DNA of 64,000 nt from Acidobacteriota bacterium (lineage in GTDB: Bacteria; Acidobacteriota; Blastocatellia; RBC074), in contig JACPYM010000010.1 in assembly GCA_016196035.1 (NCBI GenBank), forward strand, positions 107,876 to 171,875, given 5' to 3'. The notes below the pieces were generated by a model that saw only the letters and a program-made list of their open reading frames with translations, made no database searches and was not told the DNA's origin. The first letter of the stretch is position 1; each line of letters opens with the position of its first letter. Position numbers and translations under genes: made by a program. Positions 19,671 to 26,761 of this stretch are shown one piece after another.

Positions 19671-20936
19671 TCAGCTTGGATCAGCAATCAGCACCTCACC
19701 GCAGAATTGCGGGACGATGCCAAATTCAAACATAGACTGAATCAGCACACAGATATTATGGCAGAGAACCTTGCATAAGGCTTCGTTGATTTGTGCCGTG
19801 TCGTCTTTACTGCGCAGGCGGGTTGAGAACTTCGCCTTGATCATGTTGAACGTGGATTCAACGTTGCTGCGCCTGTGGTAGTATGCCAAAAACTCATCAC
19901 GCTTGTACTGGTAGTAGTGGTACATCTTCTGAAACAACCCGCCCTTTTCGCCTGTGGCATTCGCCTTAAACGCGATATAAGGCGTTGCCCCTACCTTCGC
20001 TATGGCGTCGTGATTTTCCAAGCTGGAATAGCCTTTATCGGCTGACACTTCTTTTACGTCAAAGCTCTTGGCAGTCTTTTCAACCAAGCCCGGCAATTGC
20101 GGCGAATCGTTGGAATCTTTGCCCGTGATTTCAACCGATGTAACGATGTGCGTTTTGACGCCGCACATCAGATGCGCCTTCACCCACTGATTTTGCGTGC
20201 GCTCTTTGCCGTATTTCTCATCAAACCAGCGCACGTAGTTGCAGGTTGAAAAGCCCGATGAATCCACAGCAAAGTCAGTTTCCAGCGCCTTTAATGGCAA
20301 GCTGCTTTGCGCGATGAGGCTTTGCAGTAATGGCGTGAGGGCTTCGTTATCCAAATCCAAGTAGCGATTGACTGAGTTGAAATGCGCTGCTTTCGAGACG
20401 TAGCCTTTTGCTTGAGCTTCCGACAAGTCAGTAGCAAAGCGGCGTGCGGACATCCCGCAATAGACCTTGAAGGCAGCGGCAAAAAGCATGTCCCGATACG
20501 CCAAGCGAGGTCTGCCCATTTCTTGTTCAGGCTCAACCACTAAACCGCAAAGGTCGTGCATTAAGGATTGAAACAGGCGTTTCTCGTTCTGCTGGGCTTG
20601 GTTGTAAGCCGTCCAGTCTTGCCCGTAAGTGACTTTCTTTGTGACTGTCACGGTTTCGGTCGTGGTTGTCGTTTCGTTCCCCTGTGCATCTGTCGTAGTG
20701 GTTGTGCTGGTTTCACGCTCAACCACGATTTCAACGGCGTAAATGTGCTTGCATTTCGCCTCGCGTTTTTCAAAGTCTGGACAGGTGCAGCGCGGCGATT
20801 TTGGATCAGGATTGACAAAGTAGTAAGCGGCGTAACCGCTCTGTGAGGGCACTTTCCAAGTGTTGCCTTGTTGAGTGATTTTGCATTTGGCAGCGATGAC
20901 TAACCCGCGCTCTTTTCGTTCGGATTGTTCTGACAT
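19671..20936 (-). CDS. DDE transposase with N-terminal SWIM zinc finger
   Basis: A 421-residue protein. Residues about 25-75 form a SWIM-type zinc finger: the ligands are in CTCPDFEKREAKCKH (CxC, ten residues, CxH), followed by a Thr-rich linker (about 76-100). The catalytic domain has an IS4/IS5-like DDE layout: first Asp in LETDFAVDSSGFS, second in VKEVSADKGYSS, and Glu in YHRRSNVESTFNMIK, the Y-x-x-R-x-x-x-E signature. It lies inside perfect terminal inverted repeats and is intact, so the element may be active. Transcription runs towards birA and should stop in the hairpin at 19,612-19,662. SWIM fingers bind DNA or protein; here one may recognise the reiterated end motif. I cannot name the IS family. 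Confidence 0.85.
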   Translation of the reverse strand: MSEQSERKERGLVIAAKCKITQQGNTWKVPSQSGYAAYYFVNPDPKSPRCTCPDFEKREAKCKHIYAVEIVVERETSTTTTTDAQGNETTTTTETVTVTKKVTYGQDWTAYNQAQQNEKRLFQSLMHDLCGLVVEPEQEMGRPRLAYRDMLFAAAFKVYCGMSARRFATDLSEAQAKGYVSKAAHFNSVNRYLDLDNEALTPLLQSLIAQSSLPLKALETDFAVDSSGFSTCNYVRWFDEKYGKERTQNQWVKAHLMCGVKTHIVTSVEITGKDSNDSPQLPGLVEKTAKSFDVKEVSADKGYSSLENHDAIAKVGATPYIAFKANATGEKGGLFQKMYHYYQYKRDEFLAYYHRRSNVESTFNMIKAKFSTRLRSKDDTAQINEALCKVLCHNICVLIQSMFEFGIVPQFCGEVLIADPS

Positions 20937-21053
20937 ACTGAGCCTTGCCTTTCATTTTGGATTGGCTCACAATCAGGTTGTTCAGGCCGATGCGAGCAAT
21001 CGTGTTGGTTTTCAAAAAGCCTCTGGTGGTTAGCGCCGTCAGAGGCTTTACTA

Positions 21054-21078
21054 CTTTAAGGCTCAGTCAGCCTTAAAG
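21054..21078. promoter_or_regulatory. Inverted repeat in the divergent control region
   Basis: CTTTAAGGCT (21054-21063) and AGCCTTAAAG (21069-21078) are perfect complements around a 5-nt centre. It lies in the leader/promoter region of the transposase gene and could be an operator or a hairpin that limits transposase expression. A second stem (AGCCTCTG...CAGAGGCT, about 21019-21047) sits next to it. Confidence 0.55.
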
Positions 21079-21094
21079 TATATTTATAATATAG

Positions 21095-21144
21095 ATAATA
21101 AATATAAAGTCAACCATTTATAGGTTGTTTTCTATATTTATTAT
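21095..21144. promoter_or_regulatory. Candidate operator for the ribbon-helix-helix regulator
   Basis: ATAATAAATATA (21095-21106) and TATATTTATTAT (21133-21144) are perfect 12-bp complements 26 bp apart. The right arm lies between the -35 and -10 boxes of the regulator's own promoter. This placement suggests negative autoregulation, as in many restriction-modification control systems. Confidence 0.5.
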
Positions 21145-21153
21145 TGGTATGAT
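21125..21153 (+). promoter_or_regulatory. Promoter giving a probable leaderless mRNA
   Basis: TTGTTT (21125-21130), a 17-bp spacer and TATGAT (21148-21153, followed by AAT) form a sigma-70-like promoter. The ATG of the regulator begins seven bases after the -10, so transcription should start at or next to the start codon. No ribosome binding site is present, consistent with a leaderless transcript. Confidence 0.45.
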
Positions 21154-21159
21154 AATCCT

Positions 21160-21417
21160 ATGAGTGAAAAGCAGGTAAAACGAGGACGACCGCCAAAGAA
21201 TGCTGGCGAGCTACGCAATGAAGACCTATTGGTAAAGCTACTATCTGACGAGAAAGAGGCATTTAGGGACGCTGCAAATCTAGCTGGCGTCTCCCTTTCC
21301 ACCTGGGTACGCGAGAGACTACGACAAGTAGCAATTAAGGAGCTCCAGTCAGCCTCGCAACCAATAGCTTTTCTAAAGCATTTGGCGCGGAACCATGATG
21401 TGGAGAATATGTTATGA
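21160..21417 (+). CDS. Small ribbon-helix-helix-type DNA-binding protein
   Basis: An 85-residue protein. The N-terminus is basic (KQVKRGRPPKNAGELR, with an AT-hook-like RGRPPK). The central DLLVKLLSDEKEAFRDAANL followed by AGVSLSTWVRERLRQVA has the strand-helix-helix pattern of the ribbon-helix-helix/DUF1778 group, found in antitoxins and control proteins. Its stop codon overlaps the start of the nuclease-methyltransferase gene (ATGTTATGA), so the two are translationally coupled. Together with the palindrome over its promoter, this suggests it represses its own operon and so sets restriction-modification levels when the element enters a new host. That role is inference. Confidence 0.75.
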   Translation: MSEKQVKRGRPPKNAGELRNEDLLVKLLSDEKEAFRDAANLAGVSLSTWVRERLRQVAIKELQSASQPIAFLKHLARNHDVENML

Positions 21418-23864
21418 AAGTGCCCTACACTCAGCAATTCACACCTGAACAAACACCGTTGAAAAAATTACTGCCCATTCTTCGCCAGCATACCAAGAAG
21501 AATAATTCGGGTGATTTGCGGAAGGCTATTGCATCTGCGTTTTTTAGCGACAAGAACACCCCTCAGAAGCTTGCAGGCAATACCCTGATTGCCCTGCGCA
21601 CCTACGGCATCATTGATCAAAACAACGCAGCAACGGATTTCGGAGAGCAGCTTCTTTCTTTTCAGAGCAACCCAGATGAGGTACATAAAACACTGGCTAA
21701 GCACATCCTGCTTAACCTGGATGGGGTTGTTATTGTTGAAACCCTGAAAGAGATGGAGCGGGCTGCCTTAAAGATTGAACTAAAATCACTGCCCAACGAG
21801 TTACGCCAACGCGGATTTGAGGTGAGCAGCAATTCTAGTGATCTGTCAGGCTTACTGGGCTGGCTTCGACAAGCAAAGGTGCTAGATGGATACCGTGTGA
21901 ATCCCGGTGAATATCAATCGCTCATCGGAACTTCAGCCGCTACGCTTGAAGCAACAAAAAATCTGAATGCTAATCAATTCCTTTTCCTGAGAGCCATGCT
22001 CGCCCTAAATGTTCAGAACTGGACACCTTATAACACGATACTAAAACACGCTGAGGAATTATACGCCGGTCAAACCCGCTATAGCTGGAAGGATGCAATC
22101 AAAACGGTACTGGTGCCACTTCAAGAAGCCGGTTTGATTGAAATTCGCAAGAAAGTAAAACAGGACACGAAAACGCCAGAAGGGCGCGGCGGTAAAGCAA
22201 CGGACGTTAAGCCAACGGGGAAATTTGAAACAGAATTCGCCGAGCCAATTCTTGATATTTTGTATCGCTCCGCTGGATTCACAGCCATCCGTGAAATTCG
22301 CAGCAAGTCGCTTGACGACATTGTGGCCGACATCAAACAAGGGATAGACCAGCATAAGAGTGGTAAGGCGCTTGAGTATTTGGCAATTCGATTGTGCCAG
22401 ATGCTTGATTTGAATTTCATGGGTTTGCGGGAAACCGATTCTGACGTAGCTGGCGGCGGCGAAGTAGATGCCATGATGCATTCAACGCGATTGATCTATT
22501 CACGCTGGCAAGTGCAGTGCAAGGTTGGCAATATAACCACTGAAGTTGTCGCTAAAGAGAAAGGCATGCAGGAAGTCACGTTGGCTAACGTGATCTTGAT
22601 AGTAAGCACCGGTTCAGTTACCAGCGGGGCATTAACTTATCGGCGGAAGATCGTCAGCAAAAGCAATCTGAATATAATCTACATTGACGGAACTGCCTTA
22701 AATAGAATCCTGAAAGACAACTCTGCACTAATTGAGATACTGCGACAACAGGCGCAAGAGGCGTTAAATCTCAAGCCCATGCCGCTGGAGCTTAAAGGAG
22801 CGCCGCCTTCACAGGAAAGCAAGCCTGATAGGTCTAGCGGTTCAGGTAGTGGCGAAAATGAGGCCACTATATTATCCAATCAGCAAGTTCTGTTTGAGCC
22901 TGCTTACTCAACAGAAAAAGGCAGAATGTACTGCGGAGACGCGCTTGAGGTTTTACCGGCGTTAATAGCGCAGGGATTTCGAGCAAAATTGATAATGACA
23001 TCGCCGCCTTTCGCATTAGTAAAGAAAAAGGAATACAGCAACGAGGATTCCGATTCTTACGTGCAATGGTTTGAGCAGTTCATTCCGCACTTTAAGCAAA
23101 TCTTAGAGCCGGGTGGCAGTCTCGTTGTTGATATAGGTGGCTCCTGGATTAAAGGTTTGCCAGCAAAATCAATTTATCAATTTAAGTTACTTGTGAAGCT
23201 TTGCGAGAGCGGATTCTATCTAGCTCAAGATTTCTACCACTATAACCCCGCCCGGTTGCCAAGCCCTGCTGAATGGGTAACTGTTCGCCGAATGCGTGTC
23301 AAGGATGCAATGAATAGCGTATGGTGGCTAACACTTGACCCGTTTGTAGATGCCGATAATCGCCGTGTGCTTGTGCCTTACAGTGAGAGCATGAAGACGC
23401 TGCTGGAAAAAGGCTACAAACCTGGGTTGCGTCCATCAGGCCACGATATAAGTGACAAATTTCAGCGTGATAATGGTGGGGCAATTCCCCCGAACCTGTT
23501 CCAATTTTCTAACACGGAAAGCAATAGTCACTACCTACGGCGCTGTAAAGAAGAAAGTATAAAGCCACACCCTGCTCGATTCCCTCACGCATTACCTGAG
23601 TTTTTCATCAAGTTCCTGACTTCTCCTGACGATCTGGTTCTCGACATATTCGCAGGATCAAATGTTACAGGTGCCACTGCTGAGAGTCTGAAACGGCAGT
23701 GGATTGGAATTGAACTTGATCCCAACTACGTTGCGGCCTCGAAATTCCGGTTTGAATCTACTACGTTGCCGCTCTCAAAAGAAAAAGCCCAGAAGGAACA
23801 AGAAAAGAAGAAAGTTCCGAAAACCAAACTCTTACAACCTAGATCACCGCTGCTTTTCGATTAA
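21414..23864 (+). CDS. Single-chain restriction endonuclease / N4-cytosine DNA methyltransferase
   Basis: An 816-residue fusion. Residues 1-250 are helical and may include winged-helix segments (TLIALRTYGIIDQNNAATDF; WLRQAKVLDGYRVNPGEY). Residues about 275-440 look like an Mrr-like PD-(D/E)xK nuclease: LEYLAIRLCQMLDLNFMGLR, then GGGEVDAM and WQVQCKVGN supply the E/D and QxK residues. Residues about 500-800 are a beta-class amino-methyltransferase: motif IV TSPPF comes first, and motif I LVLDIFAGSNVTGATAESLK with RQWIGIELDPNY comes last. TSPPx in this order is typical of N4-cytosine enzymes. One chain would cut unmodified and protect modified sites. It is the cargo of the transposon and is translationally coupled to the regulator. 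Recognition sequence unknown. Confidence 0.8.
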   Translation: MKVPYTQQFTPEQTPLKKLLPILRQHTKKNNSGDLRKAIASAFFSDKNTPQKLAGNTLIALRTYGIIDQNNAATDFGEQLLSFQSNPDEVHKTLAKHILLNLDGVVIVETLKEMERAALKIELKSLPNELRQRGFEVSSNSSDLSGLLGWLRQAKVLDGYRVNPGEYQSLIGTSAATLEATKNLNANQFLFLRAMLALNVQNWTPYNTILKHAEELYAGQTRYSWKDAIKTVLVPLQEAGLIEIRKKVKQDTKTPEGRGGKATDVKPTGKFETEFAEPILDILYRSAGFTAIREIRSKSLDDIVADIKQGIDQHKSGKALEYLAIRLCQMLDLNFMGLRETDSDVAGGGEVDAMMHSTRLIYSRWQVQCKVGNITTEVVAKEKGMQEVTLANVILIVSTGSVTSGALTYRRKIVSKSNLNIIYIDGTALNRILKDNSALIEILRQQAQEALNLKPMPLELKGAPPSQESKPDRSSGSGSGENEATILSNQQVLFEPAYSTEKGRMYCGDALEVLPALIAQGFRAKLIMTSPPFALVKKKEYSNEDSDSYVQWFEQFIPHFKQILEPGGSLVVDIGGSWIKGLPAKSIYQFKLLVKLCESGFYLAQDFYHYNPARLPSPAEWVTVRRMRVKDAMNSVWWLTLDPFVDADNRRVLVPYSESMKTLLEKGYKPGLRPSGHDISDKFQRDNGGAIPPNLFQFSNTESNSHYLRRCKEESIKPHPARFPHALPEFFIKFLTSPDDLVLDIFAGSNVTGATAESLKRQWIGIELDPNYVAASKFRFESTTLPLSKEKAQKEQEKKKVPKTKLLQPRSPLLFD

Positions 23865-23874
23865 CGCTCAAGTT

Positions 23875-23929
23875 ACTTTTGGTTCAGCGCGCCAACTTTT
23901 GGTTCAACTCAGACTTTTGGTGCAAAGCC
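23875..23929. repeat. Right transposon end with three direct copies of a 12-bp motif
   Basis: ACTTTTGGTTCA occurs at 23875-23886 and 23895-23906, and ACTTTTGGTGCA at 23913-23924, inside the terminal repeat. The same motif occurs three times at the left end (19594-19605 inverted, 19620-19631 direct, 19643-19654 inverted). These are likely transposase binding sites. Confidence 0.75.
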
Positions 23930-24251
23930 GCAAAGGCCCATGAATACAGGGCGATAAAGCGTTTGCTTAAGCGCGAAAAAATAATTCCGGGCGCCGGCTT
24001 CAATCGCTTACCGCAAGTTGAACACTCCTCATTGCGCACGCTAAGATGCCTTGTGTTGGCATCTCCACAGTGGCTCCAAAAGCCAAGCTGACGTTGAAAC
24101 ACAAACCCCGAAAAAGACCGCCAAAAGACGTTGGACGGTTGGCCGGGCGCACACATCAGCCGCTGAGATTGGCGAAATAACTTTTTGATTGAACGGCTTT
24201 ACTTAACCCGGGCGCGGCCCGCGCGGTTGCGGGGCCTCGCATACTTGCGGC
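23930..24251. other. Intergenic region right of the transposon
   Basis: This 322-bp stretch holds the right copy of the presumed target duplication (23930-23938), and, when joined to the left flank, the original birA stop codon (about 23941). A minus-strand open frame with a CSTCG motif exists but runs into the transposon end and is not called. Nothing else is recognised. Confidence 0.5.
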
Positions 24252-25004
24252 ATGAACTACTTTAATTACTTTACCGAAGTCGAAAACGAATTCGTCAAAC
24301 GGCGCGGCAGCCACATGTTGGTCTCACCGCTCGATTGGGCGCTGATCGAAAGCTGGAAACAGCGCGGCGTCCCGCTGCACATCGTCTTGCGCGGTATCAA
24401 CACCTCGTTTGATGGCTATGACAAACGCGCCCAGCGTGGGCGCAAGGTCAATTCGCTGCTCTTTTGCCAGCAGGAAATCGAAGCGCAGTACCTGGACTAT
24501 TGCGAAACGCGCGTCGGCAGCAATACAACCGTCACAAGTGAAAACGGCGCAACCAACGGCCATCACGGCAATGGCAACGGCAAAAAGTCCGCCGCTGACT
24601 CGCCCTTTGCCAAAGCGCGCCTGGTTGAATTCCTGAGCGAGCATTACGAACTGCTGGAAAATTTGCGCGCCCGCAACGCCCACGACTGGCCGTTGGCCGA
24701 AACCTTCGCGCGCACGGCGGCCCGTTTGCAACAACTGCTCGACGACGTAAAAATGGCCGCGCACCCGGACACAGAAGGGCTGGAACGCGATCTGACCAGT
24801 GTGGAAGAATTGATTCTCACCGGACTCAAACAGAGCATCAGCGCCGACGCGCTGGCCGAAATCGAAGCCGATGCCAAACGCCAACTGCGCACGTACCGCG
24901 AAAAGATGGGGAAGGAGATTTATGAGCAAACGCGCGCCAATTACGGCGCGCGCCGCTTGCGCGAGCTTTATCAGGTGCCGCGCCTAAGTCTGTTTTATCT
25001 TTGA
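24252..25004 (+). CDS. Conserved protein of unknown function
   Basis: A 250-residue cytoplasmic protein without signal or membrane segments. The N-terminal 75 residues (YFTEVENEFVKRRGSHMLVS and then LDWALIESWKQRGVPLHIVL) are similar to acidobacterial hypothetical proteins I recall. A Gly/Asn/His-rich linker (ATNGHHGNGNGKKS) follows at about 97-115. Then comes a helical domain (LVEFLSEHYELLENLRARNA; LAETFARTAARLQQLLDDVK) with heptad-like patterns. I know no function. A large hairpin directly after the stop separates it from the RNA methyltransferase gene. Confidence 0.7.
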   Translation: MNYFNYFTEVENEFVKRRGSHMLVSPLDWALIESWKQRGVPLHIVLRGINTSFDGYDKRAQRGRKVNSLLFCQQEIEAQYLDYCETRVGSNTTVTSENGATNGHHGNGNGKKSAADSPFAKARLVEFLSEHYELLENLRARNAHDWPLAETFARTAARLQQLLDDVKMAAHPDTEGLERDLTSVEELILTGLKQSISADALAEIEADAKRQLRTYREKMGKEIYEQTRANYGARRLRELYQVPRLSLFYL

Positions 25005-25005
25005 T

Positions 25006-25105
25006 AGGGCCTCCGCAAAAGAGCATGGAGTTCAGGCTTCAGCCTGTCTTGGAAATAACGCACACAGGCTGAAGCCTGAACTCCATGCTCTTTTGCGGAG
25101 GCCCT
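25006..25105. repeat. 42-bp perfect inverted repeat
   Basis: The arms 25006-25047 and 25064-25105 are exact complements with a 16-nt loop, and the right arm is followed by CTTTT. It starts one base after the previous stop codon. It could terminate transcription from both sides, but the length and the TTCAGGCTTCAGCCTG core suggest a dispersed repeat family rather than a plain terminator. Confidence 0.85.
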
Positions 25106-25160
25106 CTTTTCCCACAAGCCCGGTTTGATTTTGCCGTGGCCGGCAAGTCCGTAATCGCCT

Positions 25161-26402
25161 ATGGCAACTTCCACTGACGAATCAATCGCAGCAGGCGTGC
25201 TCAGCGGCACGACGCACGAAGTCACCATCGAGAAACTGGTGTATGGCGGCGATGGCCTCGCGCGCATCGGCCACCAAGCGGTCTTTGTGCCCTTTGCCGC
25301 GCCCGGCGACCGCGCGCGCATCCGCATCGTCGAAACGGGCCGCAACTTCGCCCGCGCCGTTATCGAAGAGTTGCTCACACCCGCGCCCACGCGCCGCCCG
25401 CCGCCTTGTCCGCACTTCGGCGTCTGCGGCGGTTGCCAGTTGCAACATCTGGAATACGCCACACAACTCGAAGCCAAAGCCGAGTTCGTCCGCGAATCGC
25501 TGCGCCGCCTGGGCGGTATCGAATGGACGGGCGAGATTGCCACGCGCGCGGCAGCGGAATTCGGCTACCGCGCGCGCGCCGAAATCAAACTTCAACGTGA
25601 CGCCGACGATCAACTGCGCATCGGTTATTTCCGCGCGGGCACGCACGACGTTTGCCCGGTCAGCGATTGTTCCATCCTCTTGCCCGCCGCCAATCGTGAA
25701 TTGCACCGCTTGCACGCCGAACCCACGCTCATCCCGCACGGCGCGACGCGCGTTTATCTGACCGCCGGCGATGACGGCGTCATCGTCACCCCCGCCACCG
25801 GCGCGGGTGACAAAGCGCACGAAGTGGACGCCCTCGGCACCGCGCATCAACACATCGTCGGCTTTGATTACAGCTTCGGCGTGCGCTCCTTCTTTCAAAG
25901 CAACCGGCTGCTGGTCGAAGAACTCGTGCGCACCGTCGTCAACGCGCGCGGCGGCGCACTCGCCGTTGACCTTTACGCGGGTGTGGGACTTTTCAGCCTG
26001 CCGCTGGCCCAACGCTTCACCCAGGTCATCGCTGTCGAAGGCAATCGCCTCGCCGCCAATCACGGCGCCGAAAACGCGCGCGGCAACGGTTTGGCGAACG
26101 TGCGTTACGACGTGGTCTCGGTCGAAGCCTGGTTGAAATACAAAGCCGCCGAACAGCCTTGCCCCGACCTCGTCCTGCTTGATCCGCCCCGCGCCGGAGC
26201 CGGAGCCGTCGTCATCGAACGCCTGGCCGCCCTGGCCCCGCCGCAACTGGTTTACGTTTCCTGCGACCCAGCCACGCTGGCGCGCGATGTGAAGCTGCTG
26301 GCGGCCTATGGTTACCAGTTAAACGCGGTGACGGTGCTGGATATGTTCCCGCAGACGTTTCATGTGGAGACGGTGGCGGAGTTGGTGTTGGCCGAAGGAT
26401 AG
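25161..26402 (+). CDS. RumA/TrmA-family RNA (uracil-5-)-methyltransferase
   Basis: A 413-residue enzyme using S-adenosylmethionine to make m5U in 23S rRNA or tRNA. An N-terminal TRAM domain (VTIEKLVYGGDGLARIGHQ, about 20-72) binds RNA. Cysteines in CPHFGVCGGCQLQH (C83, C89, C92), with a fourth in HDVCPVSDC, form the 4Fe-4S site of the RumA branch. The SAM-binding motif is AVDLYAGVGLFSLPLA, the late motif is VLLDPPRAGAG, and the nucleophilic Cys is in YVSCDPATLARD. The C-terminus MFPQTFHVETVAEL is typical. The exact target base cannot be told from sequence, so no symbol is given. Confidence 0.9.
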   Translation: MATSTDESIAAGVLSGTTHEVTIEKLVYGGDGLARIGHQAVFVPFAAPGDRARIRIVETGRNFARAVIEELLTPAPTRRPPPCPHFGVCGGCQLQHLEYATQLEAKAEFVRESLRRLGGIEWTGEIATRAAAEFGYRARAEIKLQRDADDQLRIGYFRAGTHDVCPVSDCSILLPAANRELHRLHAEPTLIPHGATRVYLTAGDDGVIVTPATGAGDKAHEVDALGTAHQHIVGFDYSFGVRSFFQSNRLLVEELVRTVVNARGGALAVDLYAGVGLFSLPLAQRFTQVIAVEGNRLAANHGAENARGNGLANVRYDVVSVEAWLKYKAAEQPCPDLVLLDPPRAGAGAVVIERLAALAPPQLVYVSCDPATLARDVKLLAAYGYQLNAVTVLDMFPQTFHVETVAELVLAEG

Positions 26403-26761
26403 GCGCGCCACATGACAGCAGCGTTGAGCCTGGCGCGCGGAAAAGAAATTCTCTGCTTGTTCTTTCGCGCGGTGGTCAATTCCTTGACAAGCGTTCGGCC
26501 CTGCACAATGATGCGCCCGGTAAAGGACGGACGCCTTCTTTACTTCAACAGCGCATTTGCGTTACCGACAGATACCCTGAAGATACCCGCTGACGTTCTC
26601 GTTACCCCAATTTCACATTATCAAGTTCGATGATTTACTGGCGCGGTTGAGGTCCGCGAGGCCGGGCGTGTACGTCAAGCGCCTGCTGCCGCTTTAGCCG
26701 CCGCCAATTCCCCAGGGAGGCAAAGCGCCGGGACGCGCCGCGTTTCCGCGCTGTCAGTGCT
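26403..26761 (+). other. Intergenic region before the five-gene giant-protein cluster
   Basis: This 359-bp stretch has no convincing gene. It contains a candidate promoter at 26484-26512. The first cluster gene starts at 26762 without a clear ribosome binding site, the nearest GGGAGG being about 40 bases upstream. Confidence 0.5.
26484..26512 (+). promoter_or_regulatory. Candidate promoter of the giant-protein cluster
   Basis: TTGACA (26484-26489), a 17-bp spacer and AATGAT (26507-26512) match the sigma-70 pattern: the -35 is perfect and the -10 has four of six. It would produce a leader of about 240 nt. It is the only good match I saw in this gap. Confidence 0.4.

Larger units (their letters stand above)
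19589..23929. mobile_element. 4.34-kb transposon carrying a restriction-modification fusion gene
   Basis: The 18-bp termini are perfect inverted repeats: GGCTTTGCACCAAAAGTC at 19589-19606 and its complement at 23912-23929. Flanking 9-mers match at 8 of 9 positions (GCAAAAGCC 19580-19588, GCAAAGGCC 23930-23938), as expected for a target-site duplication. Removing the element and one copy restores a birA end reading KLRKGP-stop. Contents: transposase (minus strand), and a divergent ribbon-helix-helix gene plus a nuclease/methyltransferase gene. Base composition inside is visibly more AT-rich than in the neighbours. Three copies of a 12-bp motif, ACTTTTGGTTCA or one-base variants, lie at each end. 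Confidence 0.85.

Noticed and set aside
23884..24156. Minus-strand frame with a CSTCG zinc-ribbon-like motif
   Set aside because: It crosses the transposon end and has no good start; only one clear CxxC pair. It may be a remnant of a small gene but cannot be supported.
26412..26633. 73-residue frame before the giant-protein cluster
   Set aside because: It overlaps the best promoter candidate and looks non-coding by composition.
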